Part shown: in pieces, positions 23,730 to 34,998 of the stretch | Numbering within the stretch: position 1 is the first letter of the stretch | Layout of the letters: each line of letters opens with the position of its first letter | Assembly (NCBI GenBank): GCA_036346275.1 | Contig: CM070719.1 | Span: 28,352,093 to 28,416,092, forward strand | DNA: 64,000 bases | Direction: 5' to 3' | Source: Otatea glauca | Taxonomy: Eukaryota > Streptophyta > Magnoliopsida > Poales > Poaceae | Notes under the pieces: generated by a model | What the model was told of the DNA's origin: nothing | What the model saw: only the letters and a program-made list of their open reading frames with translations | Database searches by the model: none | Position numbers and translations under genes: made by a program

Positions 23730-25953
23730 TGTAATATCTAAAAAAATTTAACTCGAGCGGTGGGCTGTTTTAGGGTTAGTGTGGGTCTTGAGGGCTATCT
23801 TTGGGCCTCGAGAGAGATTTGGGTTGGTGGGCTGATTCTGGTCAGAGGTGGAGCGTCATGGCCCATAGGGGTTTCCTAACCTAGCCTACTCTCCCTTTCA
23901 CCCCCAAGCCACCCTACCTCCCTTGCAGCCACCCCTCCCTTCCAGCAGCCCCCTCCTCCTGCGCCTCTCCTTTCCCTGCGCCCTCCTCTTCTTGCACCCC
24001 TCCCCTTCCGAGTGCTCCCTCCCGACGCCCCTCCTCCCTCCTGGCGTCCCCCATTCAGGTTTGAGTTATTTTATGGATCTGTTTTGGTGATTTAATTGAT
24101 AGAATTTCAGGTTTTTGTGCAGTGATTCGATTGGTTTGGGGAGAATTTGTATTGTGGGGCGAGATCTGGGTTCGAGCAGTGCTGATCTGAATCTTAGGGT
24201 AGAGATTAAAAATAGTTCCAGTCGTTTTCAGAGGGGTTGGCTGTTGGAAAAGTTGTAGATAATCGTCTTAAGTTTATTTAGAGACCAAGATCATGAAATT
24301 TGGTTGGGTAGTTCAAAAGTTATGGCTGTTTTAGTGACTACTGTCCAGAATCTGTCTCTTCTGGCAGCAGTCGCGGAAAACTGAAGAGTAGGGCTATCTA
24401 GATGTTGAATTAAATTTTTTAATGACCAGATTAAGTTATGAAATTTCCTGTAGATTTCAAAAATGTTATCCTTTACTTCATTTGGAATTGTATAAAATTA
24501 GTTATGCTATTTTGAAGTCTGCTGTCCAGTGTGGTAGCAGATTGGGTTTCAGGGCTAAAGATGAAAGGCTAAATGTTTTATTTGAGAGAATTGGTTAACA
24601 TGTTTTTAGTGGGTAATTTTTAGTAGTTTCATAAAGTTCTTGGTCCCTGAGGTTTGGTTTATAAGGGTGGAACTTATAACCTTTAGACCATCGGGATAGC
24701 AAAGGGCGGTTTTGTTCATTTGGCGAAAGGAATAAAATTGGAGTAGGGCGTAAGTTCGATGTCGCTAAACTTATTACATGTGCTGTGATTGCATTGTGTT
24801 GAGATGTATGCAATTTATTTTCAGGTGGTGTGACTTCAGGAGTGGCCTCAACCTTGCGCCACTCCGCTCCTTGTGGTTAAGGCAAGTGTTTTGGAATGGG
24901 TAGTGTGTGGTAGGAAATTGTTAGAGATGTTGTGTGTGCCATGGACTAGTTGATGAGTGGTTTGTTATGTTGATGCTTATGTGATGAACGAGTAACTGAT
25001 AGATTAATTTGCTATGTCTAATGTTAACCAGGATATGATGACTTGATTCATAGTAATGCTATGCCAAGATGAGATAAAATTGTTGTACATGTTGTTTTGG
25101 GTTACTAGTACATGTTGCATTCATGGCATGAAATCGGCGAGTGTGAGAAAGTCCTAACTAGTCCGGTAAAGCCGGTGAGAAAGTTATGACTAATCGGAGA
25201 GCCATAGAGTAAGTCCTAATCGTGATTTCATTCACCGTGGCGAATGGAAGCGAGGAGTAGGCACCCTCCATCTACGGATGGAAGGGAAGAGGGTGCACAC
25301 CGACGGTGTGCACTCACTATACCTGATATACGCCTTTGAGAGGACATGTGCATCGCATGGCATTGCATCTTATTCAAGGAGATGAGTACGAATTGTTAAC
25401 GATATTATGAATATGAAAATGGTGAATATGTTGTTGTTGTTGCTAAATGATTCTTTCACTCATTTCATTATGCTTCTTGAGTTTTAAACTCACTCTTGTG
25501 TTTAATGTTGTTTTTTAGGTACCAAAAAGTCGGCATGCGGGATAAGGGATTAGCTACACCTCCTCACGTAGCATTTCACTTTAGGCAATGTTATAAGTTA
25601 CGATTTGAATTCTTGGATATAAGTAAAGGCCATGAAACTTGTTAAATGGTCAATTGGAGTGCTTAAATCTCTCGTTGGGTTCGTTTTTTTTTGTAGTGAG
25701 ATTGGAACTGTTAGTATGAGATTTTGTGGATGTTACATTTATGTTCATTGCTTCTTTAGATGCTTTATATATTGATATTACTTGCCAGGATAGTAACGTT
25801 GCTAAATTCATGATAAAAACAGATGTTATGCTGCTGAATTTTCGGTATTAGCAATTGGTAACCTTGCTGGAATTTAGCTTGTTTTGGGATATTTAATTGT
25901 TGTAGTTTCTATGTTTGGTAGCATTCGGGCATGATAGATGCCGGGATGTTACA
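23730..25953 (+). repeat. 3' LTR (2224 bp) of the non-autonomous gypsy element
   Basis: TGTAATATCT...GATGTTACA, followed by the ATTAA duplication. It is intact and lacks the CACTA insertion. It contains a small hairpin (GTGCACACC..GGTGTGCAC) at about 25293-25313, also present in the 5' LTR at about 19145-19165. Differences from the 5' LTR are mainly single bases and 1-3 base indels. Confidence 0.9.
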
Positions 25954-26285
25954 ATTAATGCCACATCAACGATGCTGAGAGGAAGATTTTGTAATACCAT
26001 GTTCTAATATCCGCCCAATGCCCAATCAACCTATAGAATGGACCCGTGCACACATAGCACCCACTAACACTTTCATCGTTGCTTTGTGTAAAAGGGTTAG
26101 GACCCCTTTGGAATACATGAAATAAAAACACAGGAATTGTACAGGAATGACATTACAATCCTACATGAATGCAAAACAAAAGAATTGTTCTTCAAAGGTG
26201 TTAAATGCTCCATTGGAATTGTGCAGAAATTTGAAGATAGAGAAGGTTTATGCAAGACAAAGGAATTTTCCCATGGGGTCTAACC

Positions 26286-27759
26286 AAGGTTTGAAATCTC
26301 AATTTTCAGATGACATCTCAGAGGTGGCCGGAATCCGAAATCCCACCAAGATCTCGGAATTTCGGATAAATCCTGGATGAAATACAAAAACAAAAAAAAA
26401 TTCAAATCTTTTTTTTTTGGCACCGAGAAAACCAAATTTTGGCCGGAATTCCCGAAATCTCGGCGAGATTTGCCGAGATTTCTGCGAATTTGCACCGAAC
26501 GAAAAATGGCCCAAACGATGTCAAAAACTTTTGGCATTTTTTTTGAAGGTTACTGACACAACAATGATGTTCGCATAAAAATTTAAAATGATTATTAAGT
26601 CTGAGGAATTTTTAAAAATTCGAACATTGCTACTATCCTGATAAAACGCTGACCGGCAAGTTTGAACCGAATGAAAAATGGAACAAACCATGTTATAAAC
26701 TTTTGAAATTTTTTATTCATGGTTATCATGTATTAATAATGTTCCCATAAAAATTTCAGATGATGATCAAGCTTCATGTATATTTAAAAATTCGGACAGT
26801 GCTTCTGTCCTGATAAAAACCTTACCGGCAAACTTCAACCAAATGAAAAATGGTTCAAATCACGTTAGAAAATTGTGAAAAAAATTTGGATGGTCCTGAT
26901 GTATCATTAATGTTTCTATAAAAAATTTATAAGATGATAAAACTTCAAAAATGTTTAAAAATTCTAACAGTGCTACATTCTGATAAAAGGCTAATGATCA
27001 ATATATAGATTTGCTTTAGCAATAAAAAAAGTTTAGAATTTTTGAAAATTTTACAGAAGGGTGATAAGAAATGCTTAAAATCTCATAAATTTTCTGAAAT
27101 ATGATCACACATCACTGAATTTATAAAATTCTTACAAGATCACTGTACCATTTATGTTCTTTCAATTTTTGATTTTTGAAATATAACAAATGAAGTTCAA
27201 TGCTTACAAAGATTTGATTGAGAAAACAAAAAGTTGAAAATTTTAGAGAATGGTACGGAGGAAATTCTTAATCTCTCATAAAAATTTGGATCATGATCAC
27301 ACTCGAAACGATTTATAAAATTTTGACAAGGTTACTGTCCCAATTATGTTAATTCTGATTTTGATTTTTTAAAGATAACAAATGAAGTTCAATAATTTAA
27401 AAAAACATTCTTTACGATACTACACTAATAAAGATAGTACCATAAATTTTTCAGATCAAGATCAAGCATGTAACATTTTATAAAAATCTGATAGTGTTTC
27501 TACCGAAAATTTAAAATGTCTGAAAAATCCGATTTTTCAACAATTTTTTATGGAATATGAATTTCTTAAGGGTTATTGGACCAAATCCGGTTAAATCCAA
27601 CCATAAAAAGTTAAAAACCGGGCAAAGCTGAAATTTTACAAGATTACTTTAGTAATTTAATTGTTTTCAAAAAAATTTACCCTGTCGGTATTTTGGATCC
27701 CGTCCCCAACCAGAATCTCTCTCAACCAAGATTTTCGAGTCGGCTGTTTTTTGAACCTT
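26286..27759. mobile_element. TIR element, possibly Mutator-like, with internal repeats
   Basis: The left end AAGGTTTGAAATCTC and the right end GTTTTTTGAACCTT form a short imperfect inverted repeat. Flanks are GGGTCTAACC (26276-26285) and GGGTTCTAACC (27760-27770), a likely 9-10 bp target duplication with one indel, which suggests a MULE. Inside, a unit of roughly 170-190 bp built on AAAAATTTCAGATGATGATCAAG, TTTAAAAATTC.GACAGTGCT and CTGATAAAA..TACCGGCAA is repeated about three times from 26500 to 27000, then more diverged to 27520. The same unit occurs in 37538-38476. No transposase. Confidence 0.55.
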
Positions 27760-27919
27760 GGGTTCTAACCTCATGTTACAGTTCCTCTAAAATTCCTATA
27801 GATTGAGCCATTCCGTAACCGGAGGTGCCATTTGGAACCAACAAGTATTATATGCTTACTATAACTCACTTTTTACAAGCAATATGAGACTAATCTTTCC
27901 ACAGCTTAATATAGGACAC

Positions 27920-28690
27920 TGTTAGATTATTATGTGGCTGGCCCATAATTAATTTAATAGAAACTCCAAAAGACCCATTAAAATACTAGGAGTCATGAAA
28001 TTGGTTTCGTACCATACGGGAAGTTGGGAGAAGTTTTCCTCAACTTAAATAGTTGAGTTGTGTGTCTCCCAATTAGCAAAGAGAAAAAGGAAAAAGGCGG
28101 TGCCACACGCGCGTGCGCCGAGCTGAGGCGTGGCGTGTGCGAGTCGATTCGAGTCGAGCACGTGCGCGACGCAGGCTAGTCCGGACACATTGTTAGTTTA
28201 TTATGGGGCTGGCCCATAATTAATTTAATAGAAACTCCAAAAGGCCCATTAAAATACTAGGTGTCATGAAATTGGTTTAGTACCATACGGGAAGTTGGGA
28301 GAAGTTTTCCTCAACTTAAATAGTTGAGTTGTGTGTCTCCCAATTAGGAAAGAGAAAAAGGAAAAAGGCGGTGCCACACGCGCGCGCGCCGAGCGCGACG
28401 CAGGCCAGTCCGGACGCATTGTTAGTTTATTATGGGGCTGGCCCATAATTAATTTAATAGAAACTCCAAAAGGCCCATTAAAATACTAGGAGTCATGAAA
28501 TTGGTTTAGTACCATACGGGAAGTTGGGAGAAGTTTTCCTCAACTTAAATAGTTGAGTTGTGTGTCTCCCAATTAGCAAAAAGAAAAAGGGAAAAGGCGG
28601 TGCCACACGCGCGCGCGCCGAGCCGAGCCGTGGCGTGACGCGGCGCGGGCCAGTCCGGACGTGATATGCTAGGCGGGAAGCGGTTTGTTT
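27920..28690. repeat. Threefold tandem duplication of the LTR head (units of 229-271 bp)
   Basis: Copies start at 27920, 28191 and 28420 with TGTTAG.TTATTATG.GGCTGGCCCATAATT and run through a CACACGCGCG-rich GC tract to AGTCCGGAC. Copies 2 and 3 start TGTTAGT; copy 1 and the 3' LTR start TGTTAGA. The second copy is shorter because its GC tract is deleted. Confidence 0.93.
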
Positions 28691-28740
28691 TTGCCGTTTC
28701 AGTGATTAATGTGGCCGGTTTATGACCAATAACGGATGCC

Positions 28741-28864
28741 AGTTACTAGTAACGGACGTCTTAATGGAGTCAGTTACTAGTAACGGACGTTTTAATGGAG
28801 TCAGTTACTAGTAACGGACGTCTTGATGAAATCAGTTACTAGTAACGTACGTCTTGATGGCCTC
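28741..28864. repeat. Four tandem 31-bp units with palindromic MYB-like sites in U3
   Basis: Units begin at 28741, 28772, 28803 and 28834 with AGTTACTAGTAACGGACGT. Each holds the perfect palindrome GTTACTAGTAAC and the string TAACGG, a MYB-type core, about 40-170 bases upstream of the TATA box. Placement and repetition suggest enhancer function; this is inferred. Confidence 0.8.
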
Positions 28865-28906
28865 CTCTTAATCGCCGTCAGTTACCTTTATCTCCTGCCG
28901 CAAGCC

Positions 28907-28914
28907 TATATAAG
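28907..28914 (+). promoter_or_regulatory. TATA box of the copia 5' LTR
   Basis: TATATAAG, conserved in the 3' LTR at 34399-34406. RNA should start near 28940. Confidence 0.75.
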
Positions 28915-29271
28915 GAGGGCAGCGGTTGTGCCTTTCACCACCAGCTGCATCTCACCTGAGCTCTCCCGCAATACTCCATTGTTTTCACTTGTAGCCGCTG
29001 CCATCTTTGCATTTCCGCCTTCGTTTTCTTGCGCACACAAGTAGCGGAGGGAGCAGGCCTCTGGAACCTCGTCCTTCTTAACATATTGCTCGAGATAGAA
29101 GGCCGATAAGGTTTTTGGGAAGCGTACCATGTGACTGCTCAAGTGCGTCGGAACTTCCAGCAAAGGTGTTCCCGAAAGCGCATCTGCACTGCATCAACGT
29201 TCGACTGCATCGATCTCTCCACTGCACGAAGGCTTCTCTGCGATAACTTGTGATCCTCTACTCCGACCGTC

Positions 29272-32200
29272 ATGGCGAACGAGAAAGGTCCGCCTGCGCC
29301 TGTGCCTATGGTGGCACCGGCTTAAGGGTATATTAACTTATACCATGTTTTAATCATATTGATTTCTTGTTCATTAGTCTTTGCGTATGGATAGATAATT
29401 TGTTATCTAGTACCTTTGGCTTTGAACTAGAATTGTGCAATTGCTTAATCATGTTTTACCTAATTTTGTGGATTAAAATATTGAGAAAATTCCTAATATT
29501 TCCAACAATCCAAAAACCTTATCGTAGGAATTTTACAACTACTGGTTTCGCTGCCACACTTAAGCCAACTGTATTTGACGGCGCAAATTACAAGCATTGG
29601 CGCGCCAAGATGATTCTGTGGTTGACTGCCATGAATGTGTATCACGTTGCGCAAGGCAAGCCACAGCCTGAGGAAGGGCTTTCTCCTGAGCAGGAGAGTG
29701 TCTTTGCGGCTGCGGATAACTTGTTTAGAGGCGCCGTGATTAGCGTTTTGGGAGAAAATCTTGTTGATGTGTATATGATTTTGCCAAGTGGTAAAGAAAT
29801 GTGGGATGCACTTGAGGCAAAATTCGGAGTTTCTGACACGGGTAGTGAACTCTATGTCAAGGAGCAGTTTCATGACTACAAGATGGTTGATGACCATTCT
29901 GTAGTAGAACAGGCTCATGAGGTTCAAACCTTTGCAAAAGAACTTGAGAATTTTACATGTGCATTGCCTGACAAGTTTGTGACGTGATACATCATTGCGA
30001 AGCTGCCACCTTCTTGGAGGGATTTTGCCACTACTCTAAAACACAAGAGACAAGAGTTCAGTGTTGCTGGTCTCATTGGGTCTCTAGATGTTGAGGAGAA
30101 AGCGAGGGCAAAAGATACACGTGGGAAAGGAAGTTCTAGTGCCAATGTGGTACGAAAGAAAATCTTTCAATTCAACAAGAAGAATAAAAATAAGTCTGAA
30201 AAGCCCGAGAATAAGAACAAGGCTGCTCAAACTACTAGCTTCAAGAAGAAGAAGAATAAAGGAAAGGGAAATTGCTTTATTTGTAATGGTACTGATCATT
30301 GGGAAAAGAATTGCCCTGATCGTAAAGAAAATAAGCAGAAAAAGTCCGCCAACGTTGTTATTGGCAATACTGAGAAGGGAACATCCGGGTATGTTTCAAT
30401 ACCTACCGTTCTATCAGTATGTCGTTCACCTGATTGGTGGATTAACACAGGGGCCAATATACATGTTTGTGCTGACAGATCCTTATTCTCTTCTTACCAG
30501 GTCACAGGGGCTACCTCCGTGTTGATGGGGAATGGGTCGCAGGCATTTGTACGTGGAGTCGACACAGTTGACTTGAAGTTTACTTCAGGCAAAGTCGTGC
30601 GACTGAAGAACGTGCATCACGTGCCCGTGATAAATAAAAACCTTGTCAGCGGGTCTCTATTGTGTAGAGATGGTTTTAAGTTAGTTTTTGAATCTAATAA
30701 ATGTGTTGTTTCTAAAATTAGAACTTTTATTGGAAAAGGCTATGAGAGCGGAGGCTTATTCCGCTTATCTTTGGTGGACATGAATAAAATTGTGAATCAT
30801 GTTTGTAATCATGAGACTGATGTTTGGCATTCACGACTTTGTCATATTAATCTTGGTTGCATGATGTGGTTAGTTAGTATGAATTTAATCCCAAAATTTA
30901 CCCAAGTCAAAGGTTCTAAGTGTCAAGTGTGTGTGCAATCTAAGCAACCTCGCAAGCCTCACAAGGCAGCTGAGGCGAGAAACTTGGCACCGTTAGAACT
31001 AGTTCATACCGATTTATGCGAGATGAACGGGGAGTTGACAAAGGGTGGTAAGAGGTATTTCATGACTTTGATTGATGATTCTACTAGATATTGCTATGTG
31101 TATTTATTAAAGTCAAAAGATGAGGCTTTTCACTATTTTAAGATCTATAAAGCTGAAGCTGAGAACCAACATGAGAGAAAAATCAAACGGGTTAGGTCAG
31201 ATCGTAGTGGAGAATACTTTTCTAGTGAGTTTAATTTATTCTGCGAGGAACATGGAATAATCCATGAGAGGACGCCTCCCTATTTGCCTCAAACAAACGG
31301 GGTTGCCGAAAGAAAGAACCGTACTCTAACTAAGATGGTTAACACCATGTTAGAAACAGCGGGACTTTCCAGGGAATGGTGGGGTGAGGCTATATTGACT
31401 GCTTGTCATGTCCTAAACAGGGTTCCTACAAAGAATAAAGAAATCACACCATTCGAGGAATGGGAGAGGAAAAGATTAAATTTCTCTTATTTACGTACTT
31501 GGGGCTGTTTGGCTAAGGTTAATGTGCCTATCCCAAATAAGCGTAAACTTGGACCAAAAACCGTTGACTGTGTCTTTATTGGTTATGCTTTTCACAGCGT
31601 TGGATATAGGTTCTTAATAGTGAAATCTGGAGTACCTGATATGAGTGAAGGTACAATTTTAGAGTCCAATGATGCCACATTCTTTGAGAACTTATTCCCT
31701 ATGAAAGAGACACTTGCTCATCTGGTCAAGAATCTATCTTCTCTCCTAAACCTTCCACTCCTATACAGATTGAGCCCACTTTTGAGGAAAATCCAATAGA
31801 TAAGGACAATGAAGTAACTCGTAAGAGTAAGAGACTAAGGACTGCAAAGTCTTTTGGTGATGACTTCATTGTATATCTAGTGGATGATACTCCAAGAACC
31901 ATTGAGGAGGCTTATTCATCTCAGGACGCTGACTGTTGGAAGGAAGCGGTCCAGAGTGAGATGGATTCCATCTTGAGCAATGGAACTTGAGAAGTTGTTG
32001 ATCGTCCATATAGGTGTAAACCTGTAGGATGTAAGTGGGTGTTCAAAAAAAAGCTGAGGTTTGATGGTACGATTGAAAAGTACAAGGCAAAGCTTGTGGC
32101 CAAGGGTTATACCCAGAAAGAAGGCGAGGGCTTCTTTGATACTTACTCACCTGTTGCCAGATTGACCACTATTAGAGTACTACTATCTTTGGCTGCCTCC

Positions 32201-33461
32201 TACGGTCTGATCATTCATCAGATGGACGTAAAGACGGCTTTCCTTAATGGAGATTTGGAAGAGGAAATCTATATGGATCAGCCTGATGGATTTGTAGTAA
32301 AGGGTCATGAACGAAAAGTGTGTAGGTTGTTGAAGTCTTTGTATGGCCTTAAGCAAGCACCTAAGCAGTGGCATGAGAAGTTCGACAGAACTTTAACATC
32401 TGCCGGTTTTGTTGTGAATAAAGCTGACAAATGTGTGTATTACCGCTATGGTAGGGGTGAAGGAGTGATTATGTGTCTGTATGTTGATTACATACTGATC
32501 TTTGGGACGAACCTTAATGTGATTAAGGAAGTCAAGGTCTTCTTGTCCGAAAACTTTGAAATGAAAGATTTGGGAGTAGCGGATGTCATCTTAAACATTA
32601 AATTATTAAGAGAAGGTAACGGTGGGATTACTCTTGAGCAATCCCATTATGTGGAAAAGGTGTTGAGTCGCTTTGGCTATAACGATTGCAAACCTGCTCC
32701 AACGCCGTATGATCCAAGTGTGCTATTATGAAAGAACCAACGTATAGCAATGGATCAATCGAGATATTCCCAAATCATTGGTTCACTGATGTATTTAGCT
32801 AGTGCAACGAGGTCTGATATCTCGTTTGCTGTGAGCAAACTAAGCCGGTTTGTTTCAAACCCGGGAGATGATCATTGGCATGCTCTTGAGAGAGTAATGC
32901 ACTATCTAAAAGGGACATCAAGTTATGGAATTCACTACACCCGCACCTAGGTACTTGAGGGTTATAGTGATTCAAACCGATATCCGATCTCGTGAAATAA
33001 AAGCCACAAGTGGATATGTGTTCATATTGGGTGGTGGGGCTGTTTCCTGGAAGTCTTGCAAGCAGACCATCTTAACGAGGTCTACAATGGAAGCAGAACT
33101 CACAGCATTAGATAGCACCACTGTGGAAGCCGATTGGCTGCGTGAACTTGTGATGGACTTACTGGTGGTTGAGAAACTGGTGCCTGCTATCCTTTTGAAC
33201 TGTGACAATCAGACGGTGATTGTCAAGGTGAACAGTTCTAAGGATAACATGAAGTCATCAAGGCACGTTAAGACGCGGTTGAAGTCTGTCAGGAAAATGA
33301 GAAACTCCGGAGTTATAGCGTTGGACTATGTCCAGACGGCTAAAAACTTGGCAGATCCTTTTACAAAAGGACTATCACGGAATGTGATAGATGAAGCATC
33401 GAGGGAGATGGGCTTGGGACCCACAAAAAGTCATGTCTTAGTGGTAACTCATCCTATGTGA
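29272..33461 (+). pseudogene. copia gag-pol polyprotein, inactivated
   Basis: The first exon is probably 29272-29327 inside the LTR (MANEK...), joined by an intron to 29528. Gag follows (VFDGANYKHWRAKM) with the zinc knuckle CFICNGTDHWEKNC at about 30273-30314. The protease reads WWINTGANIHVC, with Asn (30444-30446) for the catalytic Asp. Integrase keeps HHCC (WHSRLCH...CQVC) and D,D,E (HTDLC, RSDRSGEY, GVAERKN). Reverse transcriptase runs from about 31980 to 32730 and reads LYVDYILI, so the second Asp of YVDD is Tyr (32489-32491). RNase H ends at 33461 (ADPFTKGLS). Breaks are a TAA at 29323-29325, TGA at 29985-29987, TAG/TGA near 31797, 31988 and 32729, and a frame change near 32950. All enzymes except perhaps integrase are dead. 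Confidence 0.92.
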
Positions 33462-33975
33462 TCAGATATCCCGTGAATTAGGATGTTGAGACAAGCTAGT
33501 GACTGGCTGAGAGGAGAGTACCTTTTGTACTTAGCCCTCTCCGTTTGAGACGCAATAATTCTCCTATTCTGTATGGCAGGTTGGTTATACCTTAATGTAT
33601 TCCGAGTGGTTTTGATAAGCAGAGATGTTGTCCTACAGAACATCTTATGAGGAATACACCTATATGAGTTTGACTGCTAGTCACAGTCTATGAGATTGGG
33701 TGATCTCTAAATGCTCATGAAAGGCCAAGGAGTATGACTTATAAGCTCCAAACCGAGGGGATGCATTTAGCAGCTTAGTATCAGTAAAGGACTTTGGTGA
33801 AACTTGTTCGCACAAAACTGTCAATTCAAAGCATAGTCCATTGTTCAGTTGTGGATGAGTGTAACCTTTGTTCTAGGTGAAAGTTCAACTTAACAGTCTC
33901 CATCGAAACACTGGTATATCAAACTACATTGGAACTGAGAGTATTTCAAATGTGCCTTTGAAATTTGGTGGGGAT

Positions 33976-34998
33976 TGTTAGATTATTATGGGGCTGGCAC
34001 ATAATTAATAGAAACTCCAAAAGGCCCATTAAAATATTAGGAGTCATGAAATTGGTTTAGTACCATACGGGAAGTTGGGAGAAGTTTTCCTCAACTTAAA
34101 TAGTTGAGTTGTGTGTCTCCAATTAGCAAAGAGAAAAAGGGAAAAGGCGATACCACACGCGCGCGCTGAGCCGAGGCATGGCGTGGCGTGTGCGAGTTGA
34201 GTCGAGCACGTGCGCAGCGCAATCCAGTCCGGACGTGATGTGCTGCGCGGGAAGCAGTTTGTTTTTGCCGTTTCAGTGATTAATGTGGCCGGTTTATGAC
34301 TAGTAGCGGATGTCTTGATGGAGTCAGTTACCTGTAACGGACGTCTTGATGGCCTCTTCTTAATCGCCGTCTGTTACCTTCATCTCCTGCCGCAAGCCTA
34401 TATAAGGAGGACAGCGGCTGTGCCTTTCACCACCGGATGCCTCTCACCTGAGCTCTCCCGCAATACTCCATTGTTTCCACTTGTAGTCGTTGCCGTCTTT
34501 GCATTTTCGCCTTCGTTTTCTTGCGCGCACAAGTAGCGGAGGGAGCAGGCCTCCGGAACCTCGTCCTTCTTAACATCTTGCTCGAGATAGAAGGCCGATA
34601 AGGTTTTTGGGAAGCGTACCACGCGACTGCTCAAGTGCGTTGGAACTTCCAGCAAAGGTGTTCCCGAAGCGATCTCAGATCGCACCAACGCTCGATCGCA
34701 TCGACCGCCCATCGCACCAAGCCTTCTCTGCGACAACTTGTGATCCTCTACTCCGACCGTCATGGCGAACGAGAAAGTTCCGCCTGCGCCTGTGCTTATG
34801 GTGGCACCGGCTCAAGGGTATATTAACTTATACCGTGTTTTAATCATGTTGATTTCTTGTTCATTAGTCTTTGTGTATGAGATATATAATTTGTTATCTA
34901 GTACCTTTGGCTTTGAACTAGAATTGTGCAATTGATTAATCATGTTTTACCTAATTTTGTGGATTAAAATATTGAGAAAATTCCTAATATTTCCAACA
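33976..34998 (+). repeat. 3' LTR of the copia element (1023 bp)
   Basis: Single copy of the LTR head with a small deletion (AATTAATAGAAAC), TATA at 34399-34406, and an open MANEKVPP start with CAAGGGTATAT downstream where the 5' LTR has TAAGGGTATAT. Confidence 0.9.

Larger units (their letters stand above)
10873..25953 (+). mobile_element. Non-autonomous Ty3/gypsy-type LTR retrotransposon, about 8.4 kb without its insertion
   Basis: Two LTRs of about 2.2 kb bound a 3.9 kb interior. The flanking target duplication is perfect: ATTAA at 10868-10872 and 25954-25958. The 5' LTR runs 10873-19800 but contains a complete CACTA element (11647-18340); the 3' LTR is 23730-25953. A PBS matching initiator tRNA-Met and a purine-rich tract before the 3' LTR are present. 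The interior has no open gag-pol, only relics. The LTRs are very similar to each other while the coding region is ruined, so it was probably mobilised by proteins from another element. Confidence 0.9.
27920..29507 (+). repeat. 5' LTR of the copia element (expanded)
   Basis: Contains three tandem copies of the LTR head, a four-unit 31-bp enhancer-like repeat, a TATA box and the gag start codon. The 3' LTR (33976-34998) has one copy of the head and only two diverged 31-bp units. Confidence 0.9.
27920..34998 (+). mobile_element. Ty1/copia LTR retrotransposon, full structure, inactivated
   Basis: LTRs are 27920-29507 and 33976-34998, starting TGTTAG(A/T)TTATTATG and ending TTTCCAACA. Flanking pentamers are GACAC (27915-27919) and GCCAC (34999-35003), a target duplication with one change. 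The interior carries gag, protease, integrase, reverse transcriptase and RNase H in copia order. The 5' LTR is 565 bases longer than the 3' LTR because of tandem duplication. A purine-rich tract (GGTGGGGA) precedes the 3' LTR. The lineage is not certain. Confidence 0.93.

Noticed and set aside
26097..27850. A second hAT-like MITE around the TIR element at 26286-27759
   Set aside because: GGACCCCTTTGGAAT at the left and GGTAACCGGAGGTGCC-like sequence at the right are only loosely inverse and no 8-bp duplication was found.
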